From assembly GCF_003719195.1 (NCBI RefSeq), contig NZ_CP024996.1, forward strand, positions 4,588,001 to 4,652,000: a DNA stretch of 64,000 nt, read 5' to 3'. The position numbers and the translations under genes are program-made. This DNA comes from Herbaspirillum rubrisubalbicans (lineage in GTDB: Bacteria > Pseudomonadota > Gammaproteobacteria > Burkholderiales > Burkholderiaceae_D). The notes beneath the pieces were generated by a model. It was not told the origin of the DNA, did not search any database, and worked only from the letters and a program-made list of their open reading frames with translations. Every line of letters begins with the position of its first letter. The stretch's first letter is position 1. Positions 16,109 through 27,699 of this stretch are shown here, one piece after another.

Positions 16109-16287
16109 TGTGCATAAATTAACTGCGATGCCGGGCGTTGCCTTGGGCTGTGTATAAATCTAAGTACTGGCTTTCAAACATGCCCTTGACATGCGGCTTT
16201 CGAGGGGATTCACGCTCTAAAAACTAAGTACCTTGTGCATAAGGTCAGTTCATTGAGCGCGATGCTGGTTGGGCGAGCTGTGTATAA
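16109..16287 (+). other. Cluster of four DnaA-box matches in a non-coding region
   Basis: TTATNCACA, the DnaA-box consensus, occurs four times in the same orientation (seen on this strand as TGTGNATAA): 16109-16117, 16149-16157, 16234-16242 and 16279-16287. The N alternates C, T, C, T. Boxes 1-2 and 3-4 look like two diverged copies of one module, each with GCGATGC between its boxes (16125-16131, 16259-16265), and CTAAGTAC occurs between the modules twice (after box 2 and before box 3). The whole 16023-16473 stretch has no convincing gene. A DnaA-titrating or reactivating site is possible; nothing shows an origin. Confidence 0.6.
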
Positions 16288-16309
16288 CACCAAGATCGAT
16301 ACTCCCCAC

Positions 16310-16367
16310 CTCTGATATCAGAGCACAGAGGTCAGAGGTCAGAGGTCAGAGGTCAGAGATCATAGGT
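16310..16367. repeat. Palindrome CTCTGATATCAGAG followed by a 7-bp tandem array
   Basis: After the 14-base palindrome (16310-16323) come four exact copies of CAGAGGT (16326-16353) and two variants (16354-16367). The palindrome core is shared with 2579-2591. Confidence 0.9.
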
Positions 16368-16473
16368 CAGCGCCCTGATGTCTGCGCAGAAGTGGGCCGA
16401 CCCGTGCAGATATGTGCCCAAGCACAGTCAGATTCACAATACAAAGCGATCAACATAAAGCGATCGCGCAAAA

Positions 16474-16509
16474 GCAAAAACCCTCGTTACTTTCGTAACG
16501 AGGGTTCTG
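16474..16509 (-). terminator. Terminator of the rRNA operon
   Basis: Perfect 12-bp stem AACCCTCGTTAC with its complement around a GAAA loop. On the minus strand it is followed by TTTGCTTTT. It lies 12 bases beyond the 5S end. Confidence 0.9.
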
Positions 16510-16520
16510 CGGAGTAACAA

Positions 16521-16635
16521 GCCTGACGATGACCTACTTTCACACTGGTTGCAGCACTATCATCGGCGCGAAGTCGTTTCACGGTCCTGTTCGGGATGGG
16601 AAGGGGTGGTACCAACTTGCTATAGTCATCAGGCA
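16521..16635 (-). rRNA. rrf: 5S ribosomal RNA
   Basis: On the minus strand it starts TGCCTGATGACTATAGCAAG and includes the conserved CCCATCCCGAACAGG loop; the two ends pair (TGCCTGA/ TCAGGCT-type helix). Last gene of the operon. End coordinates are estimated from the helix and may be off by a few bases. Confidence 0.93.
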
Positions 16636-16770
16636 TAACTTGTAAAGCCAGTTGCTCTCGATGGAGCAGCAACTAACCCAAACTGGAAGAAGTATTTAGA
16701 TTCTAGGGTGTGATGCACTAGGGCAAACACAATATATGCTCAACTTGTCTATAACAGAGCTAATGTTATA

Positions 16771-19642
<2,872 letters not shown>

Positions 19643-19834
19643 TATAACGTTAGCCTCTTTTGCAAGAGCGTTATAAAAAGCGTTGAGTTTTAGCGTTTGC
19701 CGTATTCCAAAGTAAGTCTTCTAATTGCTAAGATCACTTCGTAATACTTTGATTGATACAATCACACCCATTTTTACTTTCGCAAGAACCGTAGTCCTGG
19801 CGATCGTTTAAATGAATCTTTACTTCTTCCAGAT

Positions 19835-19846
19835 TGTTAAAGAACA
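19835..19846 (-). promoter_or_regulatory. boxA antitermination element in the 16S-23S spacer
   Basis: On the minus strand this reads TGTTCTTTAACA, matching the boxA consensus bound by NusB/NusE. It lies between tRNA-Ala and 23S, where rRNA spacers normally carry a second boxA. Confidence 0.75.
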
Positions 19847-19928
19847 AAAACAGCCATTGATCGTAAAAGATCAAACCTAAATCACTACGTCTTGCGTTTT
19901 GTGACGCTGACTTAGGTTTGACATTTCT

Positions 19929-20004
19929 TGGTGGAGGTTGACGGGATCGAACCGACGACCCCCTGCTTGCAAAGCAGGTGCTCTCCCAGCTGAGCTAAAC
20001 CCCC
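19929..20004 (-). tRNA. tRNA-Ala (anticodon TGC)
   Basis: 76 bases with encoded CCA. The acceptor GGGGGTT pairs with AACCTCC, the anticodon loop reads CTTTGCAAG and the T-loop GGTTCGATCC. Lies in the rRNA spacer, 7 bases downstream of tRNA-Ile. Confidence 0.98.
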
Positions 20005-20011
20005 GAAACCT

Positions 20012-20088
20012 TGGTGGGTCTGGTTGGGCTCGAACCAACGACCCCCGCGTTATCAACACGGTGCTCTAACCAGCTGAGCTACAGACCC
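20012..20088 (-). tRNA. tRNA-Ile (anticodon GAT)
   Basis: 77 bases with encoded CCA. Starts GGGTCTGTAGCTCAGCTGG; anticodon loop TTGATAA; T-loop GGTTCGAGCC. Standard member of the 16S-23S spacer. Confidence 0.98.
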
Positions 20089-20165
20089 GCTTGGATCAGT
20101 ATCAGTAGCCAGTCAGTGACCTTGTGTCACAGACCGCGCTTCACCAAATAACTGTTCTTTGAATT

Positions 20166-20190
20166 ACAGCCGATAAGTGTGGACGCTTAA
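20166..20190 (-). other. 16S processing stem, 3' arm
   Basis: Pairs with 21886-21910 over 25 bases with three G-U wobbles, enclosing the 16S precursor. Confidence 0.8.
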
Positions 20191-20204
20191 CTTCGTGCGC
20201 ACTC

Positions 20205-21740
<1,536 letters not shown>

Positions 21741-21885
21741 AATCTCTGTTTTGTGCCATTTCTGGCTACCCCGAAGGGCATCGCTCTCTCAAAATACTGA
21801 CAGGTAATTTCTTGCGATCTTACCTATATTTCTTGTGAGCATTTAATGTTTAAAGTTTCCAGAACCGAAGTTCTGTCGCACTTCA

Positions 21886-21910
21886 TTAAACGCCCACGCT
21901 TATCGGCTGT
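21886..21910 (-). other. 16S processing stem, 5' arm
   Basis: Complement, with three wobbles, of 20166-20190. Confidence 0.8.
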
Positions 21911-22000
21911 TAATTTTTAAAGATCTTGTCTGCCGCAAACGCGCTTGGCGCTGCTTGCATCGCTGCGAATCGTTTTGTTCGTCAGCAGCAGAGAAACGAG

Positions 22001-22029
22001 ATTATGTAGCAGTTTGTTTATCGCGTCAA
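22001..22029 (-). promoter_or_regulatory. rRNA promoter P2
   Basis: On the minus strand: -35 TTGACG, 17-base spacer, -10 CATAAT, with an A/T-rich stretch upstream (about 22030-22060) that could serve as an UP element. Confidence 0.65.
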
Positions 22030-22194
22030 CTACTTTTTTGCGATTCGTTTTAAATTTTTTCGTCTCGCTTAACTGATCGCTTCGACTACTTCCATTTAAA
22101 ACGCCCTACAAACCACTTCACACCTCTTTGCTTCGCCCACCTCCGTCGCTCTGTCTTTCAACTTCGCTTCGTGTGTCGCGTCAGCAGGGGGCGA

Positions 22195-22223
22195 ACTATA
22201 GCAACCCTCCCCACACCGCGCAA
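22195..22223 (-). promoter_or_regulatory. rRNA promoter P1 with GC-rich discriminator
   Basis: On the minus strand: -35 TTGCGC, 17-base spacer, -10 TATAGT, then TCGCCCCC, the GC-rich discriminator expected of promoters under ppGpp control. AT-rich sequence at 22224-22255 fits an UP element. Confidence 0.75.
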
Positions 22224-22346
22224 GCCCTTTTTCAAAAATAATTGAAAATAATTTAGCCGCACCACTCCCAGGTCTGCCCAGATCCGTCTCAACCCCTCTA
22301 CTGGCCTGGGTTTTCACGGATATGAAGAAATCGTAAATCATTCAGA

Positions 22347-22380
22347 AAAAAGGGCCGCCCTGGCGGGCGACCCTTTTTTT
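22347..22380 (-). terminator. Terminator after the enoyl-CoA hydratase gene
   Basis: AAAAAAGGG-type arms around CGCCAGGGCG with T-runs on both strands; on the minus strand it lies 19 bases after the hydratase stop and also separates that gene from the rRNA promoters. Confidence 0.88.
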
Positions 22381-22398
22381 ACATCGGCGAAAATGTGA

Positions 22399-23175
22399 TC
22401 AAGCGTTCTTGAATACCGCTGGCCGCTTTTCCAGGAAGGCCTTCATGCCCTCCTTCTGATCTTCGGTCGCAAAGCAGCTATAGAACAGCGCCCGCTCATA
22501 CTTGATCCCCTCCGTGAGCGTGCTCTCATAGGCGCGGTTGACCGAGTCCTTGACCATCATGGCCACCTGACGCGGCATCTCGGTAATGGTGACGGCGGCG
22601 GCCATCGCCTCTTCCATCAACTTGTCAGCCGGCACGACGCGCGACACCAACCCCGCTCGTTCGGCCTCCTGCGCATCCATCATGCGTGCCGTCAACGCCA
22701 GATCCATCGCCTTGGCCTTGGACACCGCGCGCGGCAGGCGCTGCGTGCCGCCGGCACCGGGGATGATGCCCAGCTTGATCTCGGGCTGACCAAATTTAGC
22801 ATTGTCGGCAGCGATGATGAAGTCGCACATCATGGCCAGCTCACAGCCGCCGCCCAGCGCATATCCCGCCACCGCCGCGATGACCGGCTTGCGGATGCGA
22901 CGCAGGGTTTCCCAGTTGCGGGTGATGAATTCACCATTGAAGACATCCATATAGTCATAGCCCGCCATCACGCTGATATCGGCACCGGCGGCAAAGGCCT
23001 TCTCGCTGCCGGTGACGATGATGCAGCCGATCTCATCCTGGGCATCGAAGGCCAGCAGGGCCTGGCCCAGCTCGATCATCAAGGCGTCGTTGAGGGCATT
23101 GAGCGCCTTGGGACGGTTCAGGCGGATCAGGCCGACCTTGTCGTGGGTCTCGACCAGGATGTTTTCATAACTCAT
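22399..23175 (-). CDS. Enoyl-CoA hydratase (crotonase family)
   Basis: 258 residues, normal for the family. The oxyanion-hole segments are [12 protein letters not shown] (about 59-70) and [18 protein letters not shown] (about 100-117); the catalytic Glu pair is expected at CELAMM (about 112) and [19 protein letters not shown] (about 132-150). It hydrates trans-2-enoyl-CoA in fatty-acid or phenylacetate breakdown. The C-terminal [12 protein letters not shown] is typical of FadB1x/PaaF-type hydratases. It stands alone between terminators, so the pathway is not fixed by context. Confidence 0.93.
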   Translation of the reverse strand: MSYENILVETHDKVGLIRLNRPKALNALNDALMIELGQALLAFDAQDEIGCIIVTGSEKAFAAGADISVMAGYDYMDVFNGEFITRNWETLRRIRKPVIAAVAGYALGGGCELAMMCDFIIAADNAKFGQPEIKLGIIPGAGGTQRLPRAVSKAKAMDLALTARMMDAQEAERAGLVSRVVPADKLMEEAMAAAVTITEMPRQVAMMVKDSVNRAYESTLTEGIKYERALFYSCFATEDQKEGMKAFLEKRPAVFKNA

Positions 23176-23387
23176 GTGGGTCTCCTTCTTCTAAGATGGG
23201 ATCGGTAGCAAGCCGGCACGGCGAACCGCAAGAATAAGCCAAAAATAATGCGCCAGTCCGACCTGGCGCAATGACTGCCAATAATTTCATGCAGGCAAGG
23301 CAGCACAGGACTATATTGGAGTCATCTTTGCAAGCCCACGCCTGAAGCATTACTCAATGACTGAACGACTTATATAAGGAGGCCATG

Positions 23388-23825
23388 ATGTTCAAGACCA
23401 TACTCGTTCCCACCGACGGCTCCGAACGCTCGGACAAGGCTATCGCCACCGCCGTGGATTACGCCAAGAACAGCGGCGCCCGCCTGATCGGCATCACGGT
23501 CGCCGAGCCCTACCCCTTCTCGCCGCTGGCCGAAAGCTCCATGGCCATCGACCCGGCGCTCTATGAAGAAAACGTCAAGACCCTGGCCAACCAGTACATC
23601 AAGAAGATCACCGACGCCGCAGCGGCCGCTGGCGTGCCCTGCCAGGCCGAGGTGGTGATGTCCTTCAACCCGGATGAAGAAATCATCAAGGCCGCGCAAT
23701 TCCATAGCTGCGACGCCATCTTCATGGCGTCCCACGGCCGCAGCGGCCTCTCGCGCATCTTCCTGGGCAGCAAGACACAGAAGGTGCTGACCCATTCCAC
23801 CATCCCGGTGCTGGTGCTGCGCTAA
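23388..23825 (+). CDS. Universal stress protein, UspA family
   Basis: 145 residues. The opening FKTILVPTDGSERSDKAI and the closing SHGRSGLSRIFLGSKTQKVLTHSTIPVLVL give the ATP-binding G-x2-G-x9-G-(S/T) motif of the nucleotide-binding Usp type. Two adjacent ATGs are available; AAGGAGG at 23376-23382 is better spaced for the second (23388), so I used that. A single-gene unit ended by the terminator at 23845. Such proteins are usually induced by starvation or hypoxia; no clear FNR-type site was found upstream. Confidence 0.92.
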   Translation: MFKTILVPTDGSERSDKAIATAVDYAKNSGARLIGITVAEPYPFSPLAESSMAIDPALYEENVKTLANQYIKKITDAAAAAGVPCQAEVVMSFNPDEEIIKAAQFHSCDAIFMASHGRSGLSRIFLGSKTQKVLTHSTIPVLVLR

Positions 23826-23844
23826 GCAGTCAGACGCCCATTGC

Positions 23845-23881
23845 AAAAAAAGCCTGGCCCTTCATGGGACCAGGCTTTTTT
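23845..23881. terminator. Bidirectional terminator between usp and mltA
   Basis: AAAAAAGCCTGG and its complement with TTTTTT on both strands, between two convergent genes that end at 23825 and 23906. Confidence 0.93.
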
Positions 23882-23905
23882 ATTGCCACCAGGAATCTAG
23901 CGCGA

Positions 23906-25123
23906 TCAATTCCCGCCCGGCGGCGTCATCCCCTTGGGCAGCAGCACCCACATCATGCCGCGCTGCTTCATCGACCCGGCGCGGTCCTCGGCCTCATCGC
24001 CAAAGCCCCAGAAGTAGTCGGCCCGCACCACGCCACGGATGGCACCGCCGGTATCCTGGGCCACCACCAGGCGCTGCAACGGCCGCTCGCTATTGGGCAT
24101 GGTGGTCGACAGGAACACCGGCGCCCCCAGCGGCACATGCTGCGGATCGATGGCAATGGAGCGCTGCGGCGTCAGCGGAATGCCCTGGGCGCCCTTGGGT
24201 CCCTTGGAAGGATCGAGCAGCTTCTCTTCCTTGAAGAAGACATAGCTGGGATTGGCATTGAGCAACTCTTCCTTGCGCGCCGGATTGGCTTGGACCCAGG
24301 CCTTGATGTTCTGGGCCGAGGCCTGGGACAGCTCCATCTCGCCCTTGTCCACCAGATAGCGCCCGATAGACTTGTAGGGCCGGCCATTCTGGTCGGCATA
24401 GGCCAGGCGGATGGTCTCGCGCGACTCCGGCAGGTAGACCCGACCAGAACCCTGCACCTGCAGGAAGAAAGCCTCCACCGGATCATCCACCCAGACGATC
24501 TCCTTGCCGGCCAAGATATTGCCCTGCATCAACTCGGCCCGGGTCGGATACGGCACCACCTTGCGTCCCACCAGCTTGCCGCGCAGGCGCAGGTTCTTCA
24601 GTTCCGGGTAGGCACTGGCCAGGTCGATGGTCAGCAAGTCCTCCGGCGCCTGGTACAGCGGCGTCTGGTACGGCCCGCCGCGCCGACGCGAGCCGCGCAG
24701 CAGGGGCTCGTAGTAACCGGTCACCAACCCGGTATCGGTACCATCCGGGTTGAACAACTGGTAAGGCGTGAAATAGGTCTCGAAATACTGGCGCAGGAAA
24801 CCGAGGTCATTGGCATTGACCTGCTGGGCCGCACTACAGGCGGCGCGCCACTCGGGCTTGCGGATCATCACCGAGCAGGACGATTGCACGGCCGGCCAGG
24901 CTTCGCGCAGGTCATCATTGGTCCAGCCGGGAAGTTGGGAGAAGGTGGTCGCGCGCATGGCCGGCCCCGGCTGCACCACTGGTCGGGGTCCAGGCTGGCC
25001 GGGTGCAGGCGTGGTCAACGGGGTGGTCTGGCAGGCTGCCAGCAGGACGGCGACCGAGACCGCCAATACAGGTACACTTAGGCGACGCAGCGCCGCACGC
25101 TTGATAAAACGATTCAATGACAT
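23906..25123 (-). CDS. mltA: Membrane-bound lytic murein transglycosylase A
   Basis: 405 residues. The N-terminus is a lipoprotein signal with lipobox LLAAC (Cys about residue 31). The MltA domain follows: GLVTGYYEPLLRGSRRR (about 158-174), YPTRAELMQG (about 213), VDDPVEAFFLQVQGSGRV (about 234-251), then the 3D domain with SIAIDPQHVPLGAPVFLST (about 325-343) and VAQDTGGAIRGVVRADYFWGFG carrying the catalytic Asp (about 358-380). It cleaves peptidoglycan, forming 1,6-anhydro ends, at the outer membrane. ATG 25123 was chosen so the signal starts MSLNRFIKR; ATG 25138 would overlap the small divergent gene. Confidence 0.92.
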   Translation of the reverse strand: MSLNRFIKRAALRRLSVPVLAVSVAVLLAACQTTPLTTPAPGQPGPRPVVQPGPAMRATTFSQLPGWTNDDLREAWPAVQSSCSVMIRKPEWRAACSAAQQVNANDLGFLRQYFETYFTPYQLFNPDGTDTGLVTGYYEPLLRGSRRRGGPYQTPLYQAPEDLLTIDLASAYPELKNLRLRGKLVGRKVVPYPTRAELMQGNILAGKEIVWVDDPVEAFFLQVQGSGRVYLPESRETIRLAYADQNGRPYKSIGRYLVDKGEMELSQASAQNIKAWVQANPARKEELLNANPSYVFFKEEKLLDPSKGPKGAQGIPLTPQRSIAIDPQHVPLGAPVFLSTTMPNSERPLQRLVVAQDTGGAIRGVVRADYFWGFGDEAEDRAGSMKQRGMMWVLLPKGMTPPGGN

Positions 25124-25136
25124 CGGAGACAGATTC

Positions 25137-25301
25137 ATGTTGTGGTTGATCCTGGAGGCTTGCGCCGCCTTCTTCGTGCTGGTCTTCATCGTCTGGTGGA
25201 CCATGTTCTCGGGCCGCAAGGAAAACAATGGCAGACCGGTCCACAAGCAATCGAAAGCGCAGCAGCCGGCGCAAGACAAGACAGACAGCGCACCGCGCTG
25301 A
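25137..25301 (+). CDS. Small single-span membrane protein (54 residues)
   Basis: ATG 25137 has a GGAGA site (25125-25129) at good spacing. The product begins MLWLILEACAAFFVLVFIVWW, one hydrophobic helix, followed by a short charged Lys/Gln-rich cytoplasmic tail ending in DSAPR. It is divergent from mltA with their starts only 14 bases apart, so the two share regulatory DNA. I know no family. The clean ribosome site, the helix and the divergent position support it as a real gene. Confidence 0.55.
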   Translation: MLWLILEACAAFFVLVFIVWWTMFSGRKENNGRPVHKQSKAQQPAQDKTDSAPR

Positions 25302-25333
25302 AAAATCCGTCCCTGCCTTCCTGGAAGAAAAAT

Positions 25334-25708
25334 TCAGTGTAGCGTGCGCGGCAGCGAGAGCACGAACTCGGCAATGCGCACGTCGAACTGCTCGCCATCC
25401 TCGGCAACGCAGAAATATTCACCATGCATACTTCCCTGGGGGGTCCTCAAGGCGGTGCCGCTGGTGTATTCGAACTGCTCGCCCGGCTGCAGGAAGGGTT
25501 GATGCCCCACCACGCCCAGCCCGCGCACCTCTTCGACGTGGTTGTTGGCATCGGTGATGACCCAGTGGCGCGAGATCAACTGGGCCGGCACGGTTCCCGA
25601 ATTGACGATGGTGATCGCATAGGCGAACACGTAGTGCGAACGCGATGGATCGGATTGTTCCTCCAGGTACTGGGTCTTGACCGTCACCGTGAACTCATAC
25701 GCTGCCAT
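25334..25708 (-). CDS. apaG: ApaG protein
   Basis: 124 residues, the usual ApaG length. A single fibronectin-III-like beta-sandwich with hallmark strings [26 protein letters not shown] (about 13-38), [25 protein letters not shown] (about 47-71) and [18 protein letters not shown] (about 83-100). In enterobacteria apaG is linked to apaH and to Co2+/Mg2+ phenotypes; the biochemical role is unsettled. Start was placed at MAAYEFTV. The gene is convergent with the 54-residue membrane protein. Confidence 0.92.
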   Translation of the reverse strand: MAAYEFTVTVKTQYLEEQSDPSRSHYVFAYAITIVNSGTVPAQLISRHWVITDANNHVEEVRGLGVVGHQPFLQPGEQFEYTSGTALRTPQGSMHGEYFCVAEDGEQFDVRIAEFVLSLPRTLH

Positions 25709-25953
25709 GGGATTTCCTGTGTTGTGAATGTGGCGGGCCGCCTGAGCCTCGAAAGTCGATGCGCTGCGGCCATCCCGGATTGCACACGAATTCAGCACGC
25801 AGCGCAAGCCGATGCGTGTCGTGGGGCAAGTGCGGCCGGCGTGGCCGCCGTGTGCCCCCCTGGCAGGCTAGCCAGCAAGGTAGAATAGTGGTTTTGCCGC
25901 TCTCGCGCCTGCCCGGCGGCCAATGTCGATTCAGCCATCCTTTCTTTACAGCC

Positions 25954-26619
25954 ATGCCGACCTACCGTATCGCCCCCAGCATCCTGTCCGCCGATTTCGC
26001 CCGCCTGGGTGAAGAAGTGCGCAATGTCGTCGCCGCCGGCGCCGACTTCATCCACTTCGACGTGATGGACAACCACTACGTCCCCAACCTGACCATCGGC
26101 CCGCTGGTGTGCGAAGCCATCCGCCCGCATGTGCAGGTGCCCATCGACGTGCACCTGATGGTCAAGCCCGTGGATCGCATCATCCCCGACTTCGCCAAGG
26201 CCGGCGCCAACCTGATCACCTTCCACCCGGAAGCCTCGGAACACATCGACCGCTCGCTGCAACTGATCCGCGACAATGGCTGCAAGGCTGGCCTGGTGTT
26301 CAACCCCGGCACGCCCCTGCACTACCTGGATCACGTGATGGACAAGCTGGACATGGTTCTGATCATGTCGGTCAACCCTGGTTTCGGCGGCCAATCCTTC
26401 ATCCCGGAAGCCCTGAAGAAGATCGCCGAAGTCCGCCGTCGCATCGATGCATCTGGCCGCGACATCCTGCTGGAAGTCGATGGCGGCATCAAGGTCGAGA
26501 ACATCGCCGCCGCCGCCCGTGCCGGTGCCGACACCTTCGTGGCCGGTTCGGCCATCTTCGGCAAGCCGGACTACAAGGCCGTCATCGACGCCATGCGCGC
26601 CGAACTGGCGCAAGTCTGA
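25954..26619 (+). CDS. rpe: Ribulose-phosphate 3-epimerase
   Basis: 221 residues forming a TIM barrel. Metal and active-site motifs are present: [14 protein letters not shown] (about 8-21), [17 protein letters not shown] (about 35-51, His and Asp ligands), VHLMVKP (about 67), [17 protein letters not shown] (about 141-157) and [11 protein letters not shown] (about 174). It interconverts ribulose-5-phosphate and xylulose-5-phosphate in the pentose-phosphate pathway. It heads the rpe-gph-trpEGDC run; gph follows after 48 bases. Confidence 0.97.
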   Translation: MPTYRIAPSILSADFARLGEEVRNVVAAGADFIHFDVMDNHYVPNLTIGPLVCEAIRPHVQVPIDVHLMVKPVDRIIPDFAKAGANLITFHPEASEHIDRSLQLIRDNGCKAGLVFNPGTPLHYLDHVMDKLDMVLIMSVNPGFGGQSFIPEALKKIAEVRRRIDASGRDILLEVDGGIKVENIAAAARAGADTFVAGSAIFGKPDYKAVIDAMRAELAQV

Positions 26620-26667
26620 TCCCACTCCCCTGCGCCAGACGCACCAACAACGAGGTTTCCAGGGCAT

Positions 26668-27348
26668 ATGAAGAATCTGACCAATATCAAGGCTGCCATC
26701 ATCGATCTGGACGGCACCATGCTGGATACGGCGGCCGACTTCCATGTGGCGGTCAACCGGATGCGTGAAGAATTGGGACTGACGCCCCTGTCCCAGGAAA
26801 CCATCGTCAACTTCGTCGGCAAGGGCACCGAGAACCTGATCCGCCGCGTGCTGGCCGTGGACTATGCAGAGGACGAGGCGGCGCAATACTTCCAGCAGGC
26901 GCTGGAGAGTTACACCGAGCATTACCTGGCCATCAACGGCGACTATTCCTCGCTCTACCCGGGCGTGCTCGAAGGTCTGCAAGCCCTGCGCGGCAAGGGC
27001 CTGCGCCTGGCCTGCGTGACCAACAAGCCGCTGGCCTTTGCGCAGCCGCTGCTGCAGAAGAAGGGCCTGCGCGACTTCTTCGAGATCGTCTATGGCGGCG
27101 ATTCCTTCCCCAAGAAGAAGCCCGATCCCATGCCGCTGCTGCAGGTATGCCAGGATTTCGGCCTGGAACCGGCGCAGGTGGTGGCCATCGGCGACTCCAG
27201 CAACGACGCCCAGGCCGCCCGTGCGGCGGGATGCCGTGTCCTGAATGTTCCGTATGGATACAACCACGGTGAATCTATACACAATGTCGATTCGGATGGT
27301 ATAGTTTCGACGCTTGTAGAAGCAGCGCAGCAAATCTCGGTGGACTGA
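26668..27348 (+). CDS. gph: Phosphoglycolate phosphatase
   Basis: 226 residues of the HAD superfamily. Motif I is IIDLDGTMLDTA (nucleophile Asp about 13), motif II VTNKPLAFA, motif III Lys in FPKKKPDPMP, motif IV GDSSNDAQAARAAG (about 172). The helical cap lies near residues 20-85. It dephosphorylates 2-phosphoglycolate, often from DNA repair or oxygenase activity. It sits between rpe and trpE, the conserved proteobacterial order, and the trp leader begins 54 bases after its stop. A CTGACA-CCC-TGTCAG palindrome (27345-27359) overlaps its stop. Confidence 0.95.
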   Translation: MKNLTNIKAAIIDLDGTMLDTAADFHVAVNRMREELGLTPLSQETIVNFVGKGTENLIRRVLAVDYAEDEAAQYFQQALESYTEHYLAINGDYSSLYPGVLEGLQALRGKGLRLACVTNKPLAFAQPLLQKKGLRDFFEIVYGGDSFPKKKPDPMPLLQVCQDFGLEPAQVVAIGDSSNDAQAARAAGCRVLNVPYGYNHGESIHNVDSDGIVSTLVEAAQQISVD

Positions 27349-27402
27349 CACCCTGTCAGGCTACCGGTCGATAGACCAAAGATCCAACCGCGACCCACAT
27401 CA

Positions 27403-27489
27403 ATGTTTCGTAACAACAAACGAACCGCTCAACCGACAGCCGCCCCTGAGGCCTGGCTGTGGCGACGCTGGCAATTCCAGGCGCAGTAA
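27403..27489 (+). CDS. trpL: trp operon leader peptide
   Basis: A 28-codon ORF ahead of trpE. Trp codons stand at positions 18, 20 and 23 (AWLWRRWQF), an enrichment that is hard to explain by chance. It ends at TAA 27487-27489, inside a set of competing hairpins (next entry). Low charged tRNA-Trp would stall ribosomes at these codons and favour the antiterminator. No strong ribosome site is visible just upstream, which is the weakest point. Confidence 0.8.
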   Translation: MFRNNKRTAQPTAAPEAWLWRRWQFQAQ

Positions 27490-27534
27490 ATGACGCCTGG
27501 ACCTGGCCGCACCTGCGTGCCGGGTCGTTTGTTG
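27451..27534 (+). promoter_or_regulatory. Tryptophan attenuator
   Basis: Four segments can pair in exclusive ways. Segment 1, GCCTGG over the first Trp codon (27451-27456), pairs with segment 2, CCAGGC (27477-27482). Segment 2, CCAGGCG (27477-27483), pairs with segment 3, CGCCTGG (27494-27500). The terminator is GACCTGGC (27500-27507) with GCCGGGTC (27519-27526), plus an inner CGC/GCG stem, followed by GTTTGTTG. The terminator shares base 27500 with segment 3. This is the layout of a ribosome-mediated attenuator. Confidence 0.75.
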
Positions 27535-27699
27535 TGGTACCGCATCCTCCGCATTTCCCGTAATCCATTAACGACACCGCTGACGAGAGTCCGCACCTGT
27601 CTGCTGCATCCGCGTGCATCGCGTCCATGGCTTCATGGCGTGTGCACATCGGTCTGCGGCCAGGCCCGCGTACCCTACAATAGCGGTCTGGAGTGAAAC

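Larger units (their letters stand above)
21741..22346 (-). other. rRNA operon leader and promoter region
   Basis: No protein gene. Read on the minus strand it holds P1 (22195-22223), P2 (22001-22029), the 5' arm of the 16S processing stem (21886-21910) and a boxA-like GATCTTTAAAAA beside it (about 21913-21924). Confidence 0.75.

Noticed and set aside
16109..16287. Chromosomal origin of replication at the DnaA-box cluster
   Set aside because: No dnaA/dnaN/gyrB or rpmH neighbours and no AT-rich unwinding element; reported instead as a possible DnaA-binding regulatory locus.
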